Shown here one piece after another: positions 21,201-33,200 of a stretch of DNA of 64,000 nt (positions within the stretch are counted from its first letter, which is position 1; each line of letters starts with the position of its first letter). Source of the DNA: Limnoperna fortunei (taxonomy: Eukaryota; Mollusca; Bivalvia; Mytilida; Modiolidae); the NCBI GenBank assembly GCA_944474755.1, contig OX104114.1, positions 85,360,623 through 85,424,622 of the forward strand. The letters run 5' to 3'. The notes beneath the pieces are model-generated. The model saw only the letters and a list, made by a program, of their open reading frames with translations. It was not told where the DNA came from and ran no database searches. The translations under genes were made by a program, and so were the position numbers.

Positions 21201-24200
21201 ACCCCAAAATAAATAATATTAACATTATAACATAACACATTATGTTAAAACATTTATGTGGTGGCAGGAAATCCAGGTAAGGCACTACACATTTGTAATT
21301 TTTAAATATCCTCCCAGAACTATGAACTGCTCCATGTGGGGGAACATGTTCATCATTAGTTCCAATATTTAAAACGTGTAAATACCACAAATGGCAAGAA
21401 GAAAAGATTTTCTAGATTTGCAGACCAAAATATAATTAAGAAAGAACAATAATTCTTTTTTGTGTATGTTTGATGTTGCAAAGTGAATAATTATTGTTTT
21501 TTCCTCCAATATCTTAAGGCTCTATTGCCTTTTACATATAAATTGAACTTGAGTCTGTCTATAAAGCCTAAGGTTACTAAATGGAAATTTTGCAGAATGT
21601 GCAGACACGTCATAAACGAATTACAAAACAATAACGTTAAAAAACAAAATGTGCATAACAATAGTAAGATTTGTCTTAAAAGCCACCTACATATCACTAT
21701 TGCAACCAAAATCAAGCTCCTATCATAGAAACCTGGATGATGAACAAGCTAAATACAAATACAATTCAACAGGTCCAGGGGTGTGATACCAACAAGATAT
21801 ATCATAAATTGGTTAAATGTTGAATTAATTGTATACAAACCTTTCCCACTGTTTTAACTGCTGAGGCAAGATCTTTTATTGCTGCCTAAAGAAAACATGA
21901 CATATATTGAGTTGATTATTGTAATTTCCCATCTGTAAAAAGCCTTGGATTACAAAATAATAAGTCCATAGTAACACAACTTAATTTAAGTTAGTTTTGA
22001 ATTCTGGAAAAAGATAGCTTTTGAACCACTCATGCAACGGTTGCCCAACTTCATTTGCATGTTTGTTTTTATTTGTTTTTATGTTGGTATTGCTGAAATA
22101 CAAAGCAATAAAGAGTTAATTCAGAGTGTCATAATTTGAATAGTTTCTAATGGATATACAAACAAAAAAAACAAGTTTAGTTTGTTTCTTCAAATATATT
22201 TGTATTGCTAGTACAATGTGGCATGCTGTGTCTGTACTCACTGGTCCTCCCAAGGCTACAAGTTTTTCCTTTGCTTTCATATTTTCATTCATTAATTTGT
22301 AGTTTTCCTGCTCCAGTTCTTCTATTTTCTGGAAAAGATAAACAATAGATTCTTTCAGTTTAATTTCTAAATTAAACAATAAGCAAATACTCTTGGAATA
22401 CAAAGATCAGCAAATAAACAAAAACAACATTTTGACATAAAAATACAGAAAACATGAAATCTGTTCAGTTCAAATGTGAAGTGATCTGTAAACACACAGT
22501 GTAAATAAGGTAACCACACATATGTTTGTGTGAGGTATGGCAGCCATTTAAAAATATTTCAATCAGAACAAAATAAAACTTTGTATTAGACCATCCAATG
22601 AACATTGAAACCAAGTTTCTCTAATTTAGATGTAATATTTCAACCGCTTACGGGTGTGGAAAATATAGTTCTTGTCACTAGTGAATTTGTTGTTCTCAGC
22701 AGTTGATTGGTTTAAAATAATAACGTCATAATAGGAACGCATGACATCATAAACAAACACCTTCCATTTACCGCGTATTCAAGTCATGAACGTAAAATTG
22801 GGGTTGGGAGAATTTGTACTTCATTTCTCAAATTTACTACTTTTTAAAATTAGAGAAACAGAATATTACATTAGTACTCTTGGATTATCGGATTTCTCCA
22901 ATCTCAATAGTTAAATTATGGAAATTTAAGTCCCCGCCAAGGCTTGGACTTAAAATTCCATAATTTAACTATCTCTGTTGAAGAAATCCACTTGTACTCA
23001 TGTAAGATCCTATATCAAGGCCCTGGAAATTTTCCTGAGTCATGCTGGACATTTTAACGGTCATCATATAAAAGTACAAAGTACTTAAAAAAAGGCAGGC
23101 TAAGTAAGGTTTAGCATTTTTTAGGAGTTACAAGATGGCCGCCGGTAGAGTGTGAGCAGTTTTTTAGCTCTGCAGTTTTTTGGTGTTTTCTTTGTGAAAT
23201 ACTTAGAGTTATGGATTAAAAAAAGTATCATTGGATTCAGCATCATCTTTACTTCATTATGTGAGACTTTTGTGTTGAAATTTGCTGAAAAGAACTTTTG
23301 ATATTGGACTTGTTTGTTTTCTTATATATTCTATCTAGAAGAACTTCCATTGTAATATTATCCATTCTGAGCTGTAGTAACAACATTATGTCTGGAGATA
23401 AAACTGTTCAGACTTTACTTGCACCTTTAAAAGAGAGTGACAAGGACAAGAGTGACAAGGATTCAGGAAAAGAAAAACCTGCTAAAGTTGTGAAAAGAGG
23501 TCATTCAGAAGTATCAGAAGACAGTATAGAAGTTGATTTAGTGAACATTCATCATGATCTGTTGGACATTAAGAAAAGCCTGGAGGGCACTGTTAAAACA
23601 TCCGATTTAAATTGTTTAGTGAAACAAGCTGATTTAAAATCTATTGTCACAGACATAGTGAAACAGTTATTGGAAAACTCAGAAAAGAAGATGGAAAATG
23701 TAATAAGGGAGAGAACTGGAAGATTACAAGATCAAGTAGATTCATTATTGATGGACAATGAAAATTTGAAAGAGAGGATTAGGTCACAAGACAAAACAAT
23801 TGAAAAATTAACAGAGGAGATCAAGAACAATCATTATAGAGCAACAGAGGCAATGAAAATGGCAAATTACAATGAACAATATAGTAGAAAGCATAACATC
23901 AGAATGATGAACTTGCCAGAGAAAAGAGGTGAAGATTTGAGGAAAGAGTTTATAGGACTGGTCAAATCAGATTTAGATATAGAGCTGGACAACAGTGATG
24001 TAGTAGCCATCCATAGAATACCAGGTAAGGGAGATGTAAAACCTGTGATAGTGAAAGTGAGAAATACAGAACTTAAGATCAGCATCATGAAACAAAAGAA
24101 ACTGTTAAAGAATAATGTCAAATTTCATGATGATATTTCACAACGCAATCTTGGTTTGATGACTAGACTGAAAAACACCGAACTCTTTGAAAATGTGTGG

Positions 24201-27200
24201 TTTTATAACTGTAATGTGTTTGCCAAACTTCCAAAAGGCAAAAGAATTAAATTTGAATTATTTGATGACATTAATCAAAAGCTTAGAAAACTCACGTCTG
24301 AAGAAAACCACCACAGCTGACGACAGTAACAAATAATTAACTTAATTAAGAGTTCTAAACAGTCAGTCAATCTATGTATTTTAATGTAAATATCTAAAAG
24401 TACATGACAATTATCTTCATATTTAATTAACCTTTTCTGTAGCTAATATGCATTTCCCTAATTATAGGTAAATAAAGTAAATGCAATGCTTGTGGTAAAT
24501 TTACTTAAATATTTATCAGTTCACCTACTTAAACCTTTTATTATCATAATCTCCCCTTTTTATTTACTTATTTATTCACTATTTATTTGTCTTGCTGAAC
24601 TGATTTTTTTGCATATTTTTGTTCTGTTTTCCTCCTCTTTTTGTTTGATTTCTTATATATCTTTGATAAACTTTTAGAATTACACCTATGCATACATGTA
24701 GAATCAATGCCAGTTGTTGGTAAACTCTCTCGTAGTATTTAAATACTTTATATACTTTTTTATACTTGGGTATAAAACTAGTTTATTAGCGTAATATACA
24801 CATAATTTTTTTTTCTCTTAAAAAAAAAACCAAAAACATTTTTACAATTCAAATCCTTAATTATTTGCAATTTTTATTATTTGTCACTAATAATGATCTA
24901 TGAAAGCTTGTTGGTAACCTAAAGAGAGATAACTCTAATTCAATATATTACAATTTAGATGATAACTACATTAACCTGCAATGAGCATGTCAACTCAATG
25001 TACATTATGCCAAAACAAATGTGCTATCTTGCTGTATGTATCTGTATGCATGTTTTTCTTGTTAGTATGGTTGTGAATCATGTTAAAGACAGACTTTTGA
25101 AAGGTTTTAACTTTTGCCTTTTATTTACTTACACTGTTCATGTAACTCAATATCATGTGTGATGTATCAATTTTGTCTATGAATGTTAGGGGCTTATCAA
25201 ACCTAGAAAAGAGAACTGATGTTTTTGAGTGGGTAAAGGATAAGAATGCTTCTATTGTTTGCTTCCAAGAAACTCATAGTAGTAAAGAAGTTGAATCCAT
25301 ATGGTCAGACGAATGGGGTGGGCAATGTTTTTTCAGTCATTTCACAAATAGAAGTGCAGGTGTGAGTGTAATGTTTAGAAATAATTTAGACTTTGAAGTC
25401 CATATGTCAACCATAGATACAAATGGAAGATTTATTATACTAGATTTATCTATTTATAATCAACGTTTTACGTTGGTTTGTTTATATGGTCATAATCATG
25501 ATGACCCAAATTTTTTTAAGGAAATTTCACGAGTTATAGGAACTTACTCAAACACAAGCATTCTAATGTGTGGTGACTGGAATGTTGTCCTTGACCCAAG
25601 TATGGATAATTTTAATATTTTACATGTCAGAAACCCTAGTTCAAGAGATATGATAGAAGAAATCTTAAAAACTTATGAATTAGTAGATCCGTGGCGTATT
25701 GGTAATCCAAATGATAGAAAATACACTTGGAGACAACCCTCACCATTAAAACAAAGTCGACTGGACTACTTTTTAGTATCAGAGGACTTGTATTCACTTA
25801 TGAAAAAGACAAATATACTTCCTGGTTATAGAACTGACCATTCAGCTATCATTTTCACATTCTCTGCCAGCTTAGAAAAAAGGGGTAAAGGTTATTGGAA
25901 ATTTAACTCTCACTTGCTGAGAGACAGTGTTTATGTAGAAAAAGTTAAAGTATGCATTAAAGAGACAGTTAATGAATATTTAGTATCGGATAATGATGAT
26001 GATTACTTTAAAGTTGCACTTTCTTGTGATGATCAATTATTTTTTGAAATCTTGAAGATGAAGATTAGATCCTTGTCTATTGATTATAGTATTGCTAAGT
26101 CACGAGATGACAAGAAACATATTGTTGAACTTGAAAATGATATTAAAATACTAGAAAACTCTTTGAACCTTAAACCTGATGATGCTGTCTTAAGGTCTCT
26201 TCAAGACAAGAAAAATGAGCTTAAAGATGCTAGAGATCAGAAGATTCAAGGTTTATTGCTGAGAGCCAGAGCTAACTGGCATGAGAATGGTGAAAAGTGC
26301 ACTGAATATTTTTGTAAGTTAGAAAAGAAAAATTTTATTAAAAAAACTATAACCGAACTTATTGATGATGAGGGAAGGCATCTGACATCGCAGCAAGACA
26401 TTCTTCTTGAGGAAAAAAACTTCTATGCTAAACTCTATCAAAGTAGAAATCTAGACTGCGATGCCAGTCCCTTTTTTCAACACAATATAAAACTCTCAAG
26501 GGAACAAAAAGAATCCTGTGAGGGTAACATAACTTATAAAGAGTGTGCTACTGTATTAAAATTTATGCAAAATGGTAAGAGCCCTGGTTCAGATGGATTT
26601 ACTGTAGATTTCTATAAATATTTTTGGAAACACATTGGACCATTTTTGTACAGATCTCTACACTATGGGTATGAAATTGGGAACTTTTCTCAGTTTCAAT
26701 ATCAAAGTGTTATAACCTGTATCCCAAAAGAGGGGAAAGACAGGCGGTATATAAGTAACTGGCGTCCAATTAGTCTTCTAAACACTGATATGAAAATAGC
26801 TTCAGCAGTAGTTGCAAACAGAATTAAGGAAGTTTTGCCTTCAGTCATAAGTGATACACAAAAAGGGTTTATAAAAGACAGATTTATTGGTGAGAACACA
26901 CGCCTTCTCTATGATCTAATGCATTACCTCGAGGAAAATAATCAATCTGGTTTATTATTACTTATTGACTTTGAAAAAGCTTTTGACTCTATAGAATGGA
27001 AATTTTTGATCAAAGCTCTTGAAAGTTTTAACTTTGGACCTTCAATATGTGAATGGTTCAAATGTCTTTACACCAAGGCTTCTAGCTGTGTCATAAACAA
27101 TGGACACCTTTCTGATTTTTTTTATCTTAAACGTGGTTGTAGGCAAGGGGATCCGTTATCTCCTTATTTATTTATTATAGGAGTTGAATTACTGTCTATG

Positions 27201-30200
27201 CAGTTAAAAGCTAACAAAAATATCAAAGGTGTTCTTCGAGATAATGCTGAATCTTTGGTTAGTCAATACGCTGACGATACTTTTTTGATGTTAGATGGGA
27301 CTGAAAAGTCCCTTAAAGAATCACTGATTTGTTTTAAAGATTTTGGTAACATATCAGGTTTAAGGATGAATCCTACAAAAACAAGAGCAGTATGGGTTGG
27401 AAGCAAAAAGTACTCAGACCTTATTCTCTGCCCAGATCAAAAACTTAATTGGTCACACTCAAATTTTAGGTTATTAGGCATTGATTTTTCATTAGATCTT
27501 GAAAGTATGATTGACATTAATTTTTCACAAAAAATAAAAGAATTAACTGGAGTACTCAAAAGTTGGCAACATAGAAAATTAACCCTGGTAGGAAAGATTA
27601 CAGTAGTAAAATCACTCGCTTTTCCAAAATTGATTCATTTACTTACTGCACTTCCAAATATTCCAGAAAAAATGATTAATGAACTTAATACAAAATTTTT
27701 TTCTTTTATTTGGGATGGAAAACCAGACAAGATTAAACGAAACACATTAATTGGGGATATAGGGCAAGGAGGCTTAAAAATGCTTCACTTGCAATCTTTT
27801 ATGGCTTACCTTAAGGTAAGCTGGGTTCGAAGATTTTTAAACAACTTAGAAGGGAGCTGGCAAAAATTACTCTGCTATACTTTAAAACCTTGTGGTGGCG
27901 AGAGATCTCTTTATTTACAAAAAGAAAAACTTAAGGAGGTGTCTAATGCTATCCAAAACCCTTTTTGGAAAGACGTGTTTGCTTGTCTGCATTATGTCAA
28001 ACCATATCCCAAAAATGTATTAGAAGATATACTGTCTTGTGATATCTTAAATTTTTGTAATATTTCTGAATCTTCTTATTATGCTACCTGGAAATCAAAA
28101 GGTGTACAATTTATCTCAGACATTATTAATCTAGAAAATGGTGAATTTCTTACATTTCCTCAAGTAAGGAATAAACTTAATTTAGAAAACTTTCTTAAAT
28201 ATTATAGTATTGTTGCCAACGTACCAAAGGATACAAAAGCTTTTTTAAAAGAAAACTGTCGAATATTTGACTCTAATGCTACTTCACTTAACAATAGTGA
28301 CAAATTTATTGAAAGACTCTTGTCTTGTAAGAAGCCAAAATTTGTTTATATTGATATAAGAAATAGAGTTGTTCAACTGCCGTCTCACAAATTTTTTCAA
28401 TGGGAAGAGCATTTTGAATCAGAAACCAATGATTGGTCAGTGTTTTTCAATATTGCAAAAAAGGCATGTAAAGATCCTTACTCATACTATTTTCAATACA
28501 AGTTTTTACATAGAATTATTCCAACCAATGATTTTTTGTACAAGATAAAATTTAAAGAAACAAAGATGTGTACTTTTTGCATTGATAGTGTAGAAACTGT
28601 CTCACATCTTTTTTATGACTGTAATATTACAAAAGAATTTTGGAATTTGTTTCAAATACTCTTCAATGAACTATTTGTAAATACTGAATTTATTAAGAAG
28701 AATATATTTTTGGGCTTTACAAACGAACCCCTTTTAGTAAACTTACTAGTTATTTTAGCCAAAAAGTATATTTATAAATGTAAACTGAATGAAACCAAAC
28801 CTAGTATTATTGAATTTCAGTGCAAAATTAAATATTATAAATGTTGTCAACATCAAATAGCTTTAAACCAGGGTAACATTTTACTTTTTGAAAAGTTTTG
28901 GGCCCCTTCCCTTCATCTTATTTGATTTTTATTTATTTATTTACTTTTTTTACCACTTTAAAACTTCAAATGTATGTTATGCTATTTATCCTATATTGTT
29001 AATTCAATATTGTTAATTTAATAAGGCACCTTGTTATACATACAAAAAAGTCTTTAACTGGTTTAGTGAATTTGGTGTGTGAAAGTGTGAGCGAATGTAT
29101 GTAACACTTCTTGTCTATATTTCCTTCATTGTTCTTTAAAACTATACATATGTAATATAATTAAAAAAAAAAAAAAAAAAAAAAAAAAGTAAGGTTTAGC
29201 ATTAATACTTGCTTTTTATTGTGTTTGCTTAAGCTGGGATGTGTATGTGCTTTTCCTTAAAGTTCGGAATTAAGGTCTTTTTAATTATTTTCAATACCAT
29301 AGTAAATATTAGTTGTTTTGTGATGGGTTCCTATGATGTATGCATCGTGCAAGAAAGGAAATATATGTAGGAAAACATTCTCCTTCCTAAAATTTCTTTG
29401 TTATAAGATGACATGTTGTCTATTCAACAAAGTAATGGCAAACAACGGTTTTTTTATGAACATTCATGAGACATTTTCATTAACCGGAAGTAGGAAGTTG
29501 TTACAAAATTACAACAAGTTCGGAACAGAATTGAATTTATACGATATTCTGCGATGGACCATGTTTTTTACAAGTTATTATTTATAGAATTAAATATTCC
29601 TTTTGTTCTCATCATTTCAATAGAATTCAATTTAAATTGATTTTCCCCAGAGTTATGTACGTCAGGTACATTGGCACATGCGTGATGTACAATTTTGACC
29701 ACACAAGTTTTTCCATCAAGTTTCATATTTTCTTAGCAATATAACATACAAAAAATTCATTCCTATTGCTTCAAAGTACTGTTGCAATAACATATTCTAT
29801 GAAATGGATGAAACAGATCTGTACTCATAATTAGTTATCACCTGTTGTGTTAACCATATTATGTAATTAACACTTGACTGGAGTGAATGATAACTCAATA
29901 AACACATGTGTCAGTGACTGGAAATAGCCTTAGGGTTGATTTTTTAATAAAATATTTATATCTAGAGGAAATTAAAGGTATTAAAACCAACTAAAAGATA
30001 TTTATATTATTGACCAAGTAAAATTTTAGATGTCCAATTTGACTAAACCTTAATCGGACATTTTAATGCAAATGTCGAGACATGTCCAGCAAATATGACC
30101 GTTTCCAGACCCTTGTCCAATATTTCTCTGTTTTGCATTATATTCAAACTGCTTGATCTGTGTGGAAAAAAATAATTCTTGCCTCTAGTGAAAATGCTTC

Positions 30201-33200
30201 TCTGCAGTTGATTAGTTTAAAATAATAATGTCATTATAAGAACTAATGACATCATAAACAAAACACCTTACATTTACAGCATATTCAAGTTATGAATGTA
30301 AAAATGTTGGTGGGAGAATTTGTACTTCAGTTCACAAATTTACAATTTTTTTTAAATTAGAGAAACAGAATCTTATATTAGTACTCTTGGATTATTGGAC
30401 TTCTCCAATCTTGACAGTTAAATTTTGTTAATTTAACTATCTCGATTCGAGAAATCCGATAATCCACTCGTACCGTTGCAAGATCCTATATTTCTATTCA
30501 TCTGGTGGTTTCAGAGAAGAATGAAATGTAAAAGAATACAGACAAGTGTGGACACAGAAAAATGTCACGCCTGCATTCAGCATCAGTAACGAAAATAATT
30601 TCGTCATAAGCATTACGTAAATAGCATTAAATATCAGCAGCTGCCTGTATACCAAATATTGTCACCATACTATGCATAGTTACAGAGGACCTGTCCTAAT
30701 ACAAAAACTTTAACGTGGTCGCTGGACTGTGAAATTGAGGTCAAGGTCAGGTGACACCTACCAGACAGTCATGTACTATTTATCAGCAACTTATATAACA
30801 AATATTGTCATCCTAACATGCATGGTTACAGGGGAACAGCCGTAACCCAAAAAACTTTAACATAGTCGCTTGACTGTGAAATTGAGGTCAAGGTCAGGTG
30901 ACACCTACCAGACAGTCATGTACTAGTCATCAGCAACATATATACCAAATATTGTCATCCTACCATGCGTGGTAAAAGAGTAACTGCCGTAACCCAAAAA
31001 CTTTAACGTAGTCACTGGACCGTGAAATTGAGGTCAAGGTCAGGTGACACCTACCAGACAGTCATGTACTAGTCATCAGCAACCTATATACCAAATATTG
31101 TCATCCTACCATGCGTGGTTACAGAGGAACTGTCCTAACCCAAAAACTTTAACGTAGTCGCTGGACCGTGAAATTGAGGTCAAGGTCAGGTGACACCCAC
31201 CAGACAGTCATGTACTAGTCATCAGCAACCTATACACCAAATATTGTCATCCTACCATGCGTAGTTACAGAGGAACTGTCGTAACCCAAAAACATTAACG
31301 TTGTTGCTGGAACGTGAAATTGAGGTCAAGGTCAGGTGACACCTACCAGACAGTCATGTAATAGTCATCAGCAACCTATACACCAAATATTGTCATCCTA
31401 CCATGCGTAGTTACAGAGGCACAGTCGTAACCCAAAAACTCTAACGTAGTCGCTGGACCGTGAAATTGAGGTCAAGGTCAGGTGACACCTACCAGAGAGT
31501 CAAGTACTAGTCATCAGCAACCTATACACCAAATATTGTCATCCTACCATGCGTAGTTACAGAGGAACTGTCGTAACCCAAAAACTTTAACGTAGTCGCT
31601 GGACCGTGAAATTGAGGTCAAGGTCAGGTGACACCTACCAAACAGTAATGTGCTAGTCATCAGCAACCTATACACCAAATATTGTCATCCTACCATGCGT
31701 AGTTACAGAGTAACAGTCGTAACCCAAAGGTCAAGGTCAGGTGACACCTACCAGAGAGTCAAGTACTAGTCATCAGCAACCTATATACCAAATATTGTCA
31801 TCCTACCATGCGTAGTTACAGAGTAACAGTCGTAACCCAAAAACTTTAACGTAGTCGCTGGACCGTGAAATTGAGGTCAAGGTCAGGTGACACCTACCAG
31901 AGAGTCAAGTACTAGTCATCAGCAACCTATACACCAAATATTGTCATCCTACCATGCGTAGTTACAGAGGAACTGTCGTAACCCAAAAACTTTAACGTAG
32001 TCGCTGGACCGTGAAATTGAGGTCAAGGTCAGGTGACACCTACCAAACAGTAATGTGCTAGTCATCAGCAACCTATACACCAAATATTGTCATCCTACCA
32101 TGCGTAGTTACAGAGTAACAGTCGTAACCCAAAGGTCAAGGTCAGGTGACACCTACCAGAGAGTCAAGTACTAGTCATCAGCAACCTATACACCAAATAT
32201 TGTCATCCTACCATGCGTAGTTACAGAGTAACAGTCGTAACCCAAAAACTTTAACGTAGTCGCTGGACCGTGAAATTGAGGTCAAGGTCAGGTGACAGGT
32301 GACTGACTGGCAAGTACTCATCATAAGCTACCTCTGGACCAAATTTGATGGACCTAGGGCTTCGGCTTACAAATATATGAAGCAAGATGTCAAGTGTTTA
32401 TGCCGCCGCCGCTGCCGGATTCCCATACATATGTCTCGCCTCCAGTGACTTTCGTCGCAGGCGAGACAATAAAAACTGACAAAAATTGAGAAGTGTTGCC
32501 AAAAGCTTAAATAACCATTTAGCTCCAAATAAAAAATAATATTTCTATTACCATATGTAACAATGCTGTTCCACCAGTTTCATTTAATGGGACTAGTTTC
32601 ACATTTTTTAATACACTGTTCAAATCAGTATCTCTCTTGGTTCCTCGGAAATTAGTCTCCTCAAATTCTGCTATACTTTCTAAAAGTTCTCTGATAGGAT
32701 AAAATAAAATTTATATTATAACATCAAATTTCAATGATACAGATCTAGAATAATTGGCTATGATAGCACTGCTTCAAATGCTCCTTTTATTTTCAATGTT
32801 ACTGTGGAAACCAGTTTTGAACAATAATTTGATATTGTTAAGGATGTTTAAAAGTGAACAATCTATGTCAGTTTTATTCCACTACTACATGGAGTAATAC
32901 ATGAGACCCAATAAAGTATACAGTGCTTTAGAAGAAAAAATTCAATTTGTACATGCTTTCTTTATCTGTTATTTTGAACACTGATTGCCTACAATCCATA
33001 TTTTAAAATAAATATCTATCTAACCTATCAAAGACTACTGAAATAACTAAACCTGACAAAAAATTGTAATTACCCCCACAAAAATAACCAATTAAAACCT
33101 TTATGCAGTACGATATATTCAAGATTGAACTGTCGTCTGCTGCATACGTAATGGAATGTAGAATTATTTGTCCATATTACAAATGTAACCAGAGGCTCTA

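Larger units (their letters stand above)
23119..29188 (+). mobile_element. Full-length L1/Tx1-like LINE with target site duplication
   Basis: A 6,070-bp insertion flanked by perfect 15-bp repeats GTAAGGTTTAGCATT at 23104-23118 and 29189-29203. It has a 5' leader of about 270 bp starting near GGAGTTACAAGATGGCCG, ORF1, an 834-bp spacer, ORF2 and a 26-A tail at 29163-29188. Both ORFs are open, and the undamaged target duplication points to a young, possibly active copy. It lies antisense to LZTFL1 in intron 4. L1/Tx1 placement is from ORF1 type (coiled coil plus RRM-like) and ORF2 motifs; the exact clade was not tested. Confidence 0.92.

Noticed and set aside
26702..26899. Minus-strand frame inside LINE ORF2
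   Set aside because: Shadow of the reverse transcriptase coding region.
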